Position numbers and translations under genes: made by a program
Origin: Propioniciclava sinopodophylli
GTDB lineage: Bacteria > Actinomycetota > Actinomycetes > Propionibacteriales > Propionibacteriaceae
Assembly: GCF_004324755.1 (NCBI RefSeq)
Contig: NZ_SDMQ01000008.1
Span: forward strand, 62,001 to 126,000
DNA length: 64,000 nucleotides
Direction: 5' to 3'
Part shown: positions 27,134 to 36,284 of the stretch, piece after piece
Position numbering within the stretch: the first letter of the stretch is position 1
How the letters are laid out: each line of letters opens with the position of its first letter
The notes under the pieces: model-generated
What the model was told of the DNA's origin: nothing
Databases searched by the model: none
What the model saw: only the letters and a program-made list of their open reading frames with translations

Positions 27134-27601
27134 ATGGGCAACCCGAGGTACATCAAGGTCGCCGAGCAGATCAAGGTGATCGTGGCGGAGCTCATCGAAC
27201 GCCGCATCAAGGATCCGCGCCTGGGCGACTTCGTCACGGTGACCGACGTGCGACTCACCGGTGACGGCCGCGAGGCCACCGTGTTCTACACCGTCCTGGG
27301 TGGCGAGGAGGAGCGCGTGGGCACCGCCGCGGCCCTCAACTCGGCCACGGGCATGATCCGCTCCACGGTCGGCAAGAACCTGGGCATGAAGTTCACCCCG
27401 ACGATCGCGTTCGTGCTGGACGCCGTGCAGGAGACCGCCGCCGAGATGGAGGCCCTGCTCGCCAAGGCGCGCGCCTCCGACGCCGACCTGGCCGCCCGCT
27501 CCGCCGGGGCCACCTACGCCGGCGAGGCCGACCCCTACAAGAAGCCCCACGAGGACGAAGCGGACGACGCGGACGCCTTGGGCGAGGGCGACGAGGCCTG
27601 A
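27134..27601 (+). CDS. rbfA: Ribosome-binding factor A
   Basis: 155 residues. Helps 16S 5'-end maturation and 30S assembly, especially in the cold. KH-like fold with VAEQIKVIVAELIERRIKDP and LGDFVTVTDVRLTGDGREATVF; the C-terminus is extended and acidic ([18 protein letters not shown]). Promoter -10 TAGACT is at 27095-27100, with a leader of about 27 bases and SD AGAGAGGAAA. truB starts four bases after the stop. In many actinobacteria nrnA (DHH phosphoesterase) lies between rbfA and truB; it is absent here. Confidence 0.94.
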   Translation: MGNPRYIKVAEQIKVIVAELIERRIKDPRLGDFVTVTDVRLTGDGREATVFYTVLGGEEERVGTAAALNSATGMIRSTVGKNLGMKFTPTIAFVLDAVQETAAEMEALLAKARASDADLAARSAGATYAGEADPYKKPHEDEADDADALGEGDEA

Positions 27602-27605
27602 GCCG

Positions 27606-28505
27606 GTGGCCGAGCCGTCCCTCCTGGTCGTCGACAAGCCCTCGGGCATCACGAGCCACCGGGTCGTCGCGCGGGCGCGCCGGGCGCTGGGCACCAAGAA
27701 GGTGGGCCACGCCGGCACGCTCGACCCGATGGCCACCGGGGTGCTCGTCCTCGGCGTCGAGAAGGGCACCCGGCTGCTCGGCCACCTGCTGCTCACCACC
27801 AAGACTTACGAGGCCACGATCCGGCTCGGTCAGGCGACCAACACCGACGACGCCGACGGTGAGGTGACGGACGCGGCGGGCGCGACCCTGGCCGCCGTGG
27901 GGTCGCGCCTGCGTGCCGGGGTGGAAGCCCTGACGGGCACCATCTCGCAGGTGCCCAGCACCGTGTCCGCGATCAAGGTCAACGGCCAACGCGCCTACGC
28001 GCTGGCCCGCAGGGGTGAGGACGTCGCGCTGGCGGCTCGGGAGGTCACAGTCTCCCGCTTCGACGTCGCCGACGTGCGCCGGGCCGACGTCGACGGGCTG
28101 GGCGTCGTCGACGTGGACGTCGTGGTCGATTGCAGCTCGGGCACCTACATCCGGGCCCTGGCGCGCGACCTGGGCGCCGCCCTCGGCGTGGGCGGGCACC
28201 TGACCGCCCTGCGCCGCACCCGCGTGGGGCCGTTCGGGCTCGACCACGCAACGTGGGACGCCGACCTGCCCCAGTTGGAGCGCGGCGAGCTGTTCGACGT
28301 GCGCCCCTACCCGCTGGGCGCCATCGCCCCGCTCGCCTTCGCCACCGTCGAGGTGGACGCCGGCGCCGCCCGCGACATCGGCTACGGCCGCGCCCTCTCG
28401 CTCGCGGTGCCCGCCGACCCCACCGCGCTCGTCCACGACGGGCGGCTGCTGGCGCTCTACCGGCCCGCGGCGTCCGGCAGCGAGCCCGTCGCGGTGCTGG
28501 CCTGA
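27606..28505 (+). CDS. truB: tRNA pseudouridine-55 synthase
   Basis: 299 residues. Makes pseudouridine 55 in the T-loop of tRNA. The catalytic Asp is D40 in GHAGTLDPMATG; other conserved parts are DKPSGITSHRVVARAR, KTYEATIRLGQATNTDDADG, QVPSTVSAIKVNGQRAYALAR and CSSGTYIRALARDLG. The C-terminal domain is the actinobacterial type. Start GTG 27606 is close behind rbfA, so the two are co-translated from one mRNA. Confidence 0.95.
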   Translation: MAEPSLLVVDKPSGITSHRVVARARRALGTKKVGHAGTLDPMATGVLVLGVEKGTRLLGHLLLTTKTYEATIRLGQATNTDDADGEVTDAAGATLAAVGSRLRAGVEALTGTISQVPSTVSAIKVNGQRAYALARRGEDVALAAREVTVSRFDVADVRRADVDGLGVVDVDVVVDCSSGTYIRALARDLGAALGVGGHLTALRRTRVGPFGLDHATWDADLPQLERGELFDVRPYPLGAIAPLAFATVEVDAGAARDIGYGRALSLAVPADPTALVHDGRLLALYRPAASGSEPVAVLA

Positions 28506-28555
28506 GCGTGTGGCGTTGTAGGGTGAGCGGGCAGCGAAACCGGAGGGAGCAGGCG

Positions 28556-29494
28556 TTGACAGGGTCCGTGGTGGTCATCGGCAACTTCGACGGCGTGCAC
28601 CCCGGGCACCAGCAGGTGCTCGCCGCGGCCAAGCGGGCCGAGCCGGGCGTGCCCCTGGTCGTCCTCACCTTCTGGCCGCACCCGGCCTCGGTCGTCCGCC
28701 CCGACGGGGGCCCCAAGCTGCTCACCAACCTCGAGGACCGCGTCGCCCTGCTGCGCGCTGCCGGCGCCGACGAGGTGCGGGTGATCGACTTCACCCGCGA
28801 GCTGTCGCAGCAGACCCCGGCCGAGTTCGTCGAGTCCCACATCCTCCCGCTGGCGCCCCGCCGCGTCGTGGTGGGGGAGAACTTCCGCTTCGGCCACAGG
28901 GCGGCCGGTGACGTCGCAGCGCTGACCTCGCTCGGGGAGGGCCGTTTCGCGGTGACCGGGCTGCCGCTCGTGCACGTCGGCGACGAGGAGACCTGCAGCT
29001 CCGGCGTCCGGGCCGCCCTCGAGTCGGGCGACGTGGTGCACGCCGCCGAGCTGCTGGGTCGCCCGTTCCGCTTCCGCGGCATCGTCCGCCATGGGGACAA
29101 GCGCGGCCGCGAGCTGGGCTTCCCGACCGCGAACCTGCCGGTGCCCAACGAGTACGCCTGTCCCGCCGACGGTGTCTACGCCGGCTGGGTCACCCGCATG
29201 GACGGCCGCGACGCCCACGGCAACCCCCTGCCCGCCGGCGAGCGGACGCCCGCGTGGCCGGCCGCCATCTCGGTGGGCTCGAACCCGACCTTCGACGGCC
29301 ACGACCGCCGTGTGGAGAGCTTCGTGCTCGACCGCGACGACCTGGAGCTCTACGACGCCCCGATCGCGGTCGACTTCTGCTCGCGCATCCGCGGGCAGGT
29401 CCGCTTTGACGGCATCGAGGCGCTGGTCGCCCAGATGGACGCCGACGTCGAGGCCACGCGTCAGGCCCTTGCTGAAGCCCGCACCGCGGGATAG
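28556..29494 (+). CDS. ribF: Bifunctional riboflavin kinase / FAD synthetase
   Basis: 312 residues. Makes FMN from riboflavin and FAD from FMN. The N-terminal adenylyltransferase half has VVIGNFDGVHPGHQQVL and PRRVVVGENFRFGHRAAGD; the C-terminal kinase half has GDKRGRELGFPTANLPVPNE and the YDAPIAVDFCSRIRGQVRF region. The start is uncertain: TTG 28556 has GGAGGG eight bases upstream and the promoter TAGGGT (28519-28524), while GTG 28508 directly follows the truB stop and would add 16 residues. I favour the TTG. It ends before a perfect bidirectional terminator. Confidence 0.92.
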   Translation: MTGSVVVIGNFDGVHPGHQQVLAAAKRAEPGVPLVVLTFWPHPASVVRPDGGPKLLTNLEDRVALLRAAGADEVRVIDFTRELSQQTPAEFVESHILPLAPRRVVVGENFRFGHRAAGDVAALTSLGEGRFAVTGLPLVHVGDEETCSSGVRAALESGDVVHAAELLGRPFRFRGIVRHGDKRGRELGFPTANLPVPNEYACPADGVYAGWVTRMDGRDAHGNPLPAGERTPAWPAAISVGSNPTFDGHDRRVESFVLDRDDLELYDAPIAVDFCSRIRGQVRFDGIEALVAQMDADVEATRQALAEARTAG

Positions 29495-29576
29495 CGCCGC
29501 CCGTTGAGCCGGGCCCCCTTCCTCTTCGGCGCGCGCGGGCGGGGCCGAGCTGGACGCCGTCGTGCAGCCAGACATG

Positions 29577-29614
29577 CGTCGAGGGCCCCACCCGCACGGG
29601 TGGGGCCCTCGACG
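29577..29614. terminator. Bidirectional terminator between ribF and a GNAT gene
   Basis: A perfect 17-bp stem with arms 29577-29593 and 29598-29614, loop GCAC, centred on GAGGGCCCCACCC. It sits between the convergent ribF (plus) and GNAT (minus) genes and can serve both. Confidence 0.8.
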
Positions 29615-29621
29615 TCGGCGG

Positions 29622-30128
29622 TCAGCGGACCGTCAGCGACTTGCGGAAGATCGCCTCGATCGGGTCGTTGGTGCCCTCGCCCTCGCCGTCGATGACGGAC
29701 AGGTTGATGGCCGAGCGGTGCTCGCCCGTCGGGGCGTAGCCCAGGCCGACGTAGAGGGGGATGGCGGCCGGGTTGTCGGGAGTGACGCCGAGGAAGACCT
29801 CGTCGTAGCCGAGCTCGCGGGCCAGCTCCTCCAGATGTTGGGTGAGCGCGGCGCCGAGGCCCTTGCGGCGACCCTGCGGGTAGACCCACAGGAGCTTCAT
29901 CTCGGGGACGAGCGGCGTGCCGTCGTCGTCGCGGGTGTCGAGGATCACGCGGCCGGCGATCTCGCCGTCGATGAGGCCGACGACGACGTAGTAGCCGCCC
30001 TTGGCCTGCTCCTCCAGGTACGAGGCCGAGAGACCCTTCGTCTTGGCGGTCTCGTTGGCCTCGAGGGCCGGAAGGTCCTCCGCCGTCGCGAGTCGCGTCT
30101 CGATCGATGCCCTGCCAGCCCCGGCCAT
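29622..30128 (-). CDS. GNAT-family N-acetyltransferase
   Basis: 168 residues. Single GNAT domain: MKLLWVYPQGRRKGLGAALT is motif A with the acetyl-CoA loop (R/Q-x-x-G-x-G/A), and LGVTPDNPAAIPLYVGLGYA is motif B. The substrate cannot be named. Start ATG 30128 has GGAGGAG about eight bases upstream; an ATG at 30146 lies before that SD and is rejected. The C-terminal part (about 140-168) is acidic and variable. Confidence 0.82.
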   Translation of the reverse strand: MAGAGRASIETRLATAEDLPALEANETAKTKGLSASYLEEQAKGGYYVVVGLIDGEIAGRVILDTRDDDGTPLVPEMKLLWVYPQGRRKGLGAALTQHLEELARELGYDEVFLGVTPDNPAAIPLYVGLGYAPTGEHRSAINLSVIDGEGEGTNDPIEAIFRKSLTVR

Positions 30129-30212
30129 GTCCTCACTCCTCCTCATGTGCGCATCCCCACGCACTGCCCCAGTGTTGCGGATGCTCGGCGAAACGCAAGT
30201 CCGTCTTACCCG

Positions 30213-30240
30213 GCGGGCATCGTCGGCCGACGATGCCCGC
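30213..30240 (-). terminator. Terminator after pntB
   Basis: A perfect 28-base palindrome with arms starting GCGGGCATCGTC and a minimal loop. It lies past the pntB stop on the minus strand and upstream of the GNAT gene, so it should end the pnt transcript. Confidence 0.7.
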
Positions 30241-30268
30241 GTGGGCCCACGCACCGCCCCCTTGGGGC

Positions 30269-31669
30269 TCAGCTGAGCTCCTTGATGTGCGTGACGACCT
30301 CGGCGACCGCCTGCTGGGCCGAGCCGTACAGCATCGAGGTGTTGTCGGCGAAGAACAGCGCGTTCTCGATGCCCGAGTAGCCCGCACCGCGTCCACGCTT
30401 GATGACGATGCACTGGCGCGCCTTGTCGGCGTCCAGGATCGGCATGCCGTAGATGGGGCTGGATTTGTCGGTGCGGGCGACGGGGTTGACCACGTCGTTC
30501 GCGCCGATGACCAGGGCCACGTCGCACAGCGGGAAGTCGGAGTTGATCTCGTCCAGGTCGAAGATCTGGTCGTAGGGGACGCCGGCCTCGGCCAGGAGCA
30601 CGTTCATGTGGCCGGGCATGCGACCCGCGACCGGGTGGATGGCGAACTTCACGTCGACACCCTCGGCCTCGAGCAGCTTGGTCATCTCGTAGACCTTGTG
30701 CTGGGCGCCGGCCACCGCCATGCCGTAGCCGGGCACGATGATGACGCTCTCGGCGTAGCGCATCATGGCGGCGGCGTCCATGGCGGAGGCCTCCTTCATG
30801 GTGCCGCCGGGGCCGTCGACGGACTGGGCCTCGCCGGAGATGGGTGTGAACAGCACATTGGTGAGCGGCCGGTTCATGGCCTTGGCCATGAGCAGGGTCA
30901 GCAGCGTGCCGGCAGCGCCGACCACGATGCCGGCGATGATCAGGGCCGGGTTGCCCAGCACGTAGCCCTCCAGGCCGACGGCCAGGCCGGTGAACGCGTT
31001 GAGCAGGGAGATGACCACCGGCATGTCGGCGCCGCCGATGGGGGAGGTCAGGGCCAGGCCCAGGATCAGGGCCATGAGGAAGAAGGCCACCACGAGGATC
31101 GGGTGTGGGCCCACCACCACGATCGCGATGCCGAGGCCGAGGGTGACCAGCGTGTGGATCACGTTGCCCAGGTTCTGCACCGGCCAGCGGACCGCCTTGC
31201 CCATGACGCCCTGCAGCTTCGCCCACGCCAGCACCGAGCCGGAGAAGGCGACCGAGCCGATGAACGCGCCCAGCATGGCCAGCACGGCGTGCAGGCCGGT
31301 CGGGGGCACCGGGCGGGTGAACTCGACCGCGGCGATCAGGGCCGCAGCGCCGCCGCCCATGCCGTTGTAGATGGCGACCATCTGCGGCATGTCGGTCATC
31401 TTGACGACCTTGCCGAGCCAGGCCGCCACACCGCCGCCGACGACGATGGCGACCACGGCCAGGACCAGGTTGATCGTCTTGTCCGGCGCGAAGTAGGCCA
31501 GCCCGCCGCTCTCGCCGGGGATGAAGAAGGTCGCCAGGGTCGCGAGCACCATGCCCACGCCGGCCCACTTGATGCCCGCGGCCGCGGTCTTGGGCGAGCT
31601 CATCGCCTTCAGGCCGAGGATGAACAGGACGGCGGCGACCAGGTAGACGCCGTTGAGCACCCAGGTCAT
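30269..31669 (-). CDS. pntB: NAD(P) transhydrogenase subunit beta
   Basis: 466 residues. The proton-translocating transhydrogenase passes hydride between NADH and NADP+. PntB carries about nine membrane helices and the NADP(H)-binding domain III at the C-terminus (VIIVPGYGMAVAGAQHKVYE, then GRMPGHMNVLLAEAGVPYD and VALVIGANDVVNP). The start ATG 31669 overlaps the alpha-2 stop (ATGA). Third gene of a coupled pntAa-pntAb-pntB operon. Confidence 0.95.
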   Translation of the reverse strand: MTWVLNGVYLVAAVLFILGLKAMSSPKTAAAGIKWAGVGMVLATLATFFIPGESGGLAYFAPDKTINLVLAVVAIVVGGGVAAWLGKVVKMTDMPQMVAIYNGMGGGAAALIAAVEFTRPVPPTGLHAVLAMLGAFIGSVAFSGSVLAWAKLQGVMGKAVRWPVQNLGNVIHTLVTLGLGIAIVVVGPHPILVVAFFLMALILGLALTSPIGGADMPVVISLLNAFTGLAVGLEGYVLGNPALIIAGIVVGAAGTLLTLLMAKAMNRPLTNVLFTPISGEAQSVDGPGGTMKEASAMDAAAMMRYAESVIIVPGYGMAVAGAQHKVYEMTKLLEAEGVDVKFAIHPVAGRMPGHMNVLLAEAGVPYDQIFDLDEINSDFPLCDVALVIGANDVVNPVARTDKSSPIYGMPILDADKARQCIVIKRGRGAGYSGIENALFFADNTSMLYGSAQQAVAEVVTHIKELS

Positions 31670-31962
31670 GCCTCGACCGCCTTCTTGTCCTTGGTGGTGA
31701 ACATGCCGAGCATCCGCTCGGTCACGATGTAGCCGCCCGCGGCGTTCGCCGCGCCGAGCAACACCGCGAGGAAGCCCAGCACCAGCTGGATGGGCGTCTC
31801 GGCGTGGGCCAGCGCCCACATCGAGCCGACCAGGACGACGCCGTGCACGAAGTTGGAGCCGGACATCAAAGGCGTGTGCAGGATCACTGGCACCCGCGAG
31901 ATAACCTCGTAGCCGACGAAGGCGGCGAGGATGAAGATGTAGAGGTAGAGCAGGTCGATCAT
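31666..31962 (-). CDS. pntAb: NAD(P) transhydrogenase subunit alpha, membrane part
   Basis: 98 residues, three to four membrane helices. Contains the family's membrane segment ending TPLMSGSNFVHGVVLVGSMW and AANAAGGYIVTERML. In E. coli this part is fused to the NAD-binding domain; here it is a separate small gene, as in many actinobacteria and Rhodospirillum. Start and stop both overlap neighbours by four bases (ATGA), so the three subunits are translated in sequence. Confidence 0.93.
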   Translation of the reverse strand: MIDLLYLYIFILAAFVGYEVISRVPVILHTPLMSGSNFVHGVVLVGSMWALAHAETPIQLVLGFLAVLLGAANAAGGYIVTERMLGMFTTKDKKAVEA

Positions 31963-33134
31963 GCGGTCGGCTCCTTCGACGCTGTGGCTTCGGTGGGCAG
32001 CGGGGTGGGCTGGGGCAGGCCGAGCACCTTGGCGACGCCCGCGTGGACGACCCGGCCGTCGTGGGTCAGCGCGGTGCCCGCGATGACCTCGTCGCCCCAG
32101 TCGATGGAGAGCCTGCCGTCGGCGATCATCGGCGTGGTGAAGCTGAGCAGGTTCTTGGCGAACATCTCCGAGGTGTGGACGGGCATCCTGCCGGGCAGGT
32201 TCACCGGGCCCACGACGCGGGCGCCGCCGACCTTGACCTCCTTGCCAGCCGCGGTCCCCTCGACGTTGCCGCCGCCTTCGGCGGCCATGTCGACCACCAC
32301 GGACCCGGGCTTCATGGCCTCGACCATCGCGCGGGTCACGATGACCGGCGCCTTCCTACCGGGGACGGCCGCGGTCGTGATCAGCACGTCGGCGTCCGCC
32401 ACGGCCTTGGCCAGGGCGGCGCGCTGCTGGTCGACCTCCTCGGCGGTCAGCTCGCGGGCGTAGCCGCCCTCGCCGGCCGCGTGGACGCCGGTGTCGACGA
32501 ACTTGGCGCCCAGGCTCTCGACCTGCTCGCGGGTCTCGGGGCGGACGTCGTAGCCCTGCACCATGGCGCCCAGGCGCTTGGCGGTGGCGATCGCCTGCAG
32601 GCCGGCCACGCCGGCGCCGATGACCAGCACGCGGCTGGGCCGAATCGTGCCCGCGGCATACGTCAGCATCGGGAAGAACTTGGGCGCGCGGGCCGCGGCG
32701 ATCAGCACGCACTGGTAGCCGGACGCCGAACCCTGCGAGCTGAGGATGTCCATCGACTGGGCGCGCGAGATGCGCGGCAGCAGCTCCAGCGCGAAGGTGG
32801 TCGCGCCCGTCGCGGCCAGGGCGTTCGCGTGCTCGGCGCTGGCGTACGGCGTCAGCAGGCCCATCAGCACCTGGCCGGGGCGCAGGGCCGCGGCGTCGGC
32901 GTCCGACAGGTTGCCGATGGTCCAGACGATGTCGCTGCCGGCGATGACGTCCGCGGTGGAGTCGGCCCACTCGACGTCGCCGAGGGATTCGGGGGTGGCG
33001 AACGCGGTGTCGGTCGCCCCTCGCTGCACGAGCACGCGGGCACCCAACCCGGCCAGCTTCTTGACGACGTCACCGACGATGGGGGAGCGGGTCTCGTGCT
33101 CCGCACTCGCCGGGATCCCGATCACAACGCTCAT
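31959..33134 (-). CDS. pntAa: NAD(P) transhydrogenase subunit alpha, NAD(H)-binding part
   Basis: 391 residues. Soluble domain I, related to alanine dehydrogenase. GIPASAEHETRSPIV opens it, LLPRISRAQSMDILSSQG is conserved, and VLVIGAGVAGLQAIATAKRLGA is the nucleotide-binding loop. The C-terminus ends in a Pro/Thr-rich tail. SD AAAGGAGTGCC precedes the ATG; TAGCCT upstream on the minus strand is a possible -10. The operon probably balances NADH and NADPH. Confidence 0.95.
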   Translation of the reverse strand: MSVVIGIPASAEHETRSPIVGDVVKKLAGLGARVLVQRGATDTAFATPESLGDVEWADSTADVIAGSDIVWTIGNLSDADAAALRPGQVLMGLLTPYASAEHANALAATGATTFALELLPRISRAQSMDILSSQGSASGYQCVLIAAARAPKFFPMLTYAAGTIRPSRVLVIGAGVAGLQAIATAKRLGAMVQGYDVRPETREQVESLGAKFVDTGVHAAGEGGYARELTAEEVDQQRAALAKAVADADVLITTAAVPGRKAPVIVTRAMVEAMKPGSVVVDMAAEGGGNVEGTAAGKEVKVGGARVVGPVNLPGRMPVHTSEMFAKNLLSFTTPMIADGRLSIDWGDEVIAGTALTHDGRVVHAGVAKVLGLPQPTPLPTEATASKEPTA

Positions 33135-33364
33135 GGCACTCCTTTGCGCTTGGCCCGCTCAGGCTACTACGACGTGTCGTGGTGTGCACGGCCTCACGGC
33201 ATCGAGAGTTTCGACTTCGACAGGTTGAAAGGGCATCCGACGTGGGCGATTGGGAGGTGCGGTGCGGCGTCCGGTAGAGTGGTCCACCGGCGTCAGAGCG
33301 CCCGCGGATCAAGAGAGCCACCCGACCGGGAACGGCACCGCGCAACGGACGAGGGGAGCAGCAC

Positions 33365-33628
33365 ATGGATGCCGCAACGAAGAAGGCCATCATCGAGGAG
33401 TACGCGACGACGCCGGGCGACACGGGCTCTCCCGATGTCCAGATCGCCCTGCTGTCCAAGCGAATCTCGCACCTGACCGAGCACCTGAAGCAGCACAAGG
33501 GTGACCACCACAGCCGTCGTGGCCTCATGCTGCTGGTCGGCCAGCGCCGGCGCCTGCTCAACTACGTCGCCAAGAACGACGTCGAGCACTACCGTGCGCT
33601 GATCGCGCGTCTCGGCCTGCGCCGTTGA
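33365..33628 (+). CDS. rpsO: 30S ribosomal protein S15
   Basis: 87 residues. Primary 16S-binding protein of the platform. Diagnostic motifs: [40 protein letters not shown] and the end [12 protein letters not shown]. Promoter -10 TAGAGT lies at 33275-33280, leaving a leader of about 77 bases that may carry an S15 autoregulatory fold (not resolved by eye). SD GAGGGGAGCAGCAC precedes the ATG. The usual partner pnp follows, with a terminator and its own promoter in between. Confidence 0.97.
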   Translation: MDAATKKAIIEEYATTPGDTGSPDVQIALLSKRISHLTEHLKQHKGDHHSRRGLMLLVGQRRRLLNYVAKNDVEHYRALIARLGLRR

Positions 33629-33642
33629 CGTACACGTCCCCA

Positions 33643-33677
33643 CATCAGGGAGTGGCCTGCGCGGCCGCTCCCTGATG
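33643..33677 (+). terminator. Terminator after rpsO
   Basis: A 15-bp stem (one G-T pair) with arms 33643-33657 and 33663-33677, from CATCAGGGAG to CTCCCTGATG, and a five-base loop. The pnp -10 element follows at 33693. Confidence 0.75.
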
Positions 33678-33692
33678 CGCATGTCCAGGCGC

Positions 33693-33865
33693 TAGCCTGA
33701 ACACCACAACTGAACACATGTCCACCGCTGCACCTGGCCCGCGCTATTCGGTCCTCGGTAGTGGCCTCCGGGGCGACAAGCGTCCCGTGGGCCTCGATCG
33801 AAGACCGAAACCCTACGAATGAGTGGCCGGAGCTCAGGTGTTGCACGCTTGAAAGGAAATACTCC
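33693..33865 (+). ncRNA. pnp promoter and structured leader (Actino-pnp motif candidate)
   Basis: TAGCCT at 33693-33698 is a likely -10, giving a leader of about 160 bases. It holds a long nested hairpin: TTCGGTC 33747-33753 with GACCGAA 33803-33809, TCG/CGA, GGCC 33763-33766 with GGCC 33790-33793, and GGGGCG 33770-33775 with CGTCCC 33781-33786 around a five-base loop. A structured element called Actino-pnp is known upstream of actinobacterial exoribonuclease genes; position and fold fit. A plausible job is feedback control of pnp mRNA. Confidence 0.65.
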
Positions 33866-36094
33866 ATGGCCATGGAGGGTCCCGAGGTCCGCTTCACGGA
33901 AGCGGTCATCGACAACGGTTCGTACGGCAAGCACGTCGTGCGCTTCGAATCCGGCCTGCTCGCGCAGCAGGCGAACGGCTCCGCCGCCGTGTACCTCGAC
34001 GAGGACACGATGCTGCTGAGCGCCACCACCGCCCAGAACAACCCGCGTGACGCGATCGACTTCTTCCCGCTGACGGTCGACGTCGAAGAGCGCATGTACG
34101 CCGCGGGCCGCATCCCCGGCTCGTTCTTCCGCCGCGAGGGCCGCCCGTCCGAGGCCGCCATCCTCGCGTGCCGCCTGATCGACCGCCCGCTGCGCCCCTG
34201 CTTCGTCAAGGGCCTGCGCAACGAGGTCCAGGTCGTCGTCACGGTCATGGCGCTGAACCCGAACGTCCGCTACGACGTGCTCGCGATCAACGCCGCGTCG
34301 GCGTCCACCACGCTCGCCGGCCTGCCGTTCGCCGGCCCGGTCGGTGGCGTCCGCGTCTCCCTCATCGGCGACCAGTGGGTCGGCTTCCCGACCGTGGAGC
34401 AGATGGAGGCCTCGGTCTTCGACATGGCCGTCGCCGGCCGCGTCCTGCCCGACGGCGACGTCGCGATCATGATGGTCGAGGCCGGTGGCACCGAGACCAC
34501 CGTCGACCAGGTCCGCGCCGGCAAGAAGGCTCCGACCGAGGAGGTCGTGGCGTCCGGTCTCGAGGCCGCCAAGCCCTTCATCAAGGCCCTCTGCGAGGCC
34601 CAGGCCGAGCTGGCCAACCAGCTGCCCAAGGCGATGAAGTCCTTCCCGGTCTTCCGCGACTACGAGGACGACGTCTTCGAGGCCGTCGCCCAGGTCGCCA
34701 CCGAGCGCCTGCAGGCCGTCATGAGCATCGCTGGCAAGCACGAGCGCGAGACCTCCACCGAGGATCTGCTCGCCGCCGTCCGCGAGGAGGTGGGCCCCCG
34801 CTTCGAGGGCCGCGAGAAGGAGGTCACCGGCGCGTACCGTGCCCTGACCAAGAAGGTCGTCCGCCGCAAGACCCTCACCGAGGGCGTCCGCATCGACGGC
34901 CGCGGCACCCGCGACATCCGCACCCTGTCGGCCGAGGTCGGCGTGATCCCGCGCGTCCACGGCTCGGCGCTGTTCATGCGCGGCGAGACCCAGATCCTGG
35001 GCGTCTCCACGCTGAACATGCTCGACATGGAGCAGAAGCTGGACACGCTCTCGCCCGAGACGACCAAGCGCTACATGCACAACTACAACTTCCCGCCGTA
35101 CTCCACCGGTGAGACCGGTCGCGTTGGTTCCCCCAAGCGCCGCGAGATCGGCCACGGGGCGCTCGCCGAGCGCGCGCTGGTGCCGGTGCTGCCGGGCCGC
35201 GAGGAGTTCCCCTACGCGATCCGTCAGGTGTCGGAGGCACTCGGCTCGAACGGCTCGACGTCCATGGGTTCGGTCTGCGCCAGCTCGCTGTCGCTGATGA
35301 ACGCCGGCGTGCCGCTGAAGGCCCCCGTGGCCGGCATCGCCATGGGCCTCATGTCCGAGGAGATCGACGGCGAGATGCGCTACGTCGCGCTCACCGACAT
35401 CCTGGGCGCCGAGGACGCGCTGGGCGACATGGACTTCAAGGTCGCCGGCACGCGTGACTTCATCACCGCGCTCCAGCTCGACACCAAGCTCGACGGCATC
35501 CCGTCGGAGGTGCTCGCCTCGGCGCTGCAGCAGGCCCGCGAGGCGCGCCACACGCTGCTCGACGTCATGAGCGAGGCCATCGACACTCCCGACGAGATGA
35601 GCCTGTATGCGCCGCGCATCATCACGGTGAAGATCCCGGTCGACAAGATCGGCGAGGTCATCGGCCCCAAGGGCAAGATGATCAACCAGATCCAGGATGA
35701 CACTGGCGCCAACATCTCCATCGAGGACGACGGCACGATCTTCATCGGCGCGACCAACGGCGAGTCCGCCGAGGCCGCCCGCTCGCTGATCAACGCGATC
35801 GCCAACCCGACCATGCCGGAGAAGGGCGAGCGGTACCTCGGTACCGTCGTCAAGCTGATGGCGTTCGGCGCGTTCGTGTCGCTGCTGCCCGGCAAGGACG
35901 GCCTGTTGCACATCAGCAAGCTGCGCACGCTGAACAACGGCAACCGCGTCGAGAACGTCGAGGACGTCCTGTCGGTCGGCCAGAAGGTCCAGGTCGAGAT
36001 CTCCGAGATCGACGACAAGGGCAAGCTGTCGCTGGTCCCGGTCGTTGAGGGCGAGAAGAAGGCCGAGGACGCCGAGGCTCCCGCCGAGGCATGA
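33866..36094 (+). CDS. pnp: Polyribonucleotide nucleotidyltransferase (PNPase)
   Basis: 742 residues. Phosphorolytic 3'-5' exoribonuclease. Two RNase PH domains (about 20-240 and 335-570), the second with [16 protein letters not shown] and the catalytic-site part [19 protein letters not shown]; then a KH domain ([20 protein letters not shown]) and an S1 domain ([20 protein letters not shown]). The C-terminal tail is acidic. Start ATG 33866 ([10 protein letters not shown]) has AAAGGAAA upstream; the in-frame 33761 start lies in the structured leader and is rejected. Confidence 0.97.
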   Translation: MAMEGPEVRFTEAVIDNGSYGKHVVRFESGLLAQQANGSAAVYLDEDTMLLSATTAQNNPRDAIDFFPLTVDVEERMYAAGRIPGSFFRREGRPSEAAILACRLIDRPLRPCFVKGLRNEVQVVVTVMALNPNVRYDVLAINAASASTTLAGLPFAGPVGGVRVSLIGDQWVGFPTVEQMEASVFDMAVAGRVLPDGDVAIMMVEAGGTETTVDQVRAGKKAPTEEVVASGLEAAKPFIKALCEAQAELANQLPKAMKSFPVFRDYEDDVFEAVAQVATERLQAVMSIAGKHERETSTEDLLAAVREEVGPRFEGREKEVTGAYRALTKKVVRRKTLTEGVRIDGRGTRDIRTLSAEVGVIPRVHGSALFMRGETQILGVSTLNMLDMEQKLDTLSPETTKRYMHNYNFPPYSTGETGRVGSPKRREIGHGALAERALVPVLPGREEFPYAIRQVSEALGSNGSTSMGSVCASSLSLMNAGVPLKAPVAGIAMGLMSEEIDGEMRYVALTDILGAEDALGDMDFKVAGTRDFITALQLDTKLDGIPSEVLASALQQAREARHTLLDVMSEAIDTPDEMSLYAPRIITVKIPVDKIGEVIGPKGKMINQIQDDTGANISIEDDGTIFIGATNGESAEAARSLINAIANPTMPEKGERYLGTVVKLMAFGAFVSLLPGKDGLLHISKLRTLNNGNRVENVEDVLSVGQKVQVEISEIDDKGKLSLVPVVEGEKKAEDAEAPAEA

Positions 36095-36114
36095 TCCCGA
36101 GCCACGGCTCACCA

Positions 36115-36149
36115 CGAACGGCGTCGCTCCTGAGGGGCGGCGCCGTTCG
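36115..36149 (+). terminator. Terminator after pnp
   Basis: CGAACGGCG (36115-36123) pairs with CGCCGTTCG (36141-36149), with further partial pairing of CGCTCC and GGGGCG inside. It sits 20 bases past the pnp stop. Confidence 0.65.
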
Positions 36150-36214
36150 GCGTCCCGGGTCGGCCCACCGGGTCGCGCCCCTCGTGGGGGCTGGTTTCCC
36201 GACACTTCGCGGTG

Positions 36215-36238
36215 GCAACACCACTTTGCCGGTGTTGC
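36215..36238 (-). terminator. Hairpin after the AbiEi-like nuclease gene
   Basis: GCAACACC (36215-36222) and GGTGTTGC (36231-36238) form a perfect 8-bp stem with loop ACTTTGCC. It is about 45 bases beyond the minus-strand gene's stop and is the likely end of that transcript. Confidence 0.5.
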
Positions 36239-36284
36239 ACTGCCGGTGGAGTGGCGCTGGGCCAGCGTAGTGGGGCGGAGCCAG

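Noticed and set aside
33205-33235. TTCGACTTCGACAGGTTGAAAGGG resemblance to the REP-like element (in separate parts)
   Set aside because: Only the short TTCGACAGG part matches; too weak to count as a third copy.
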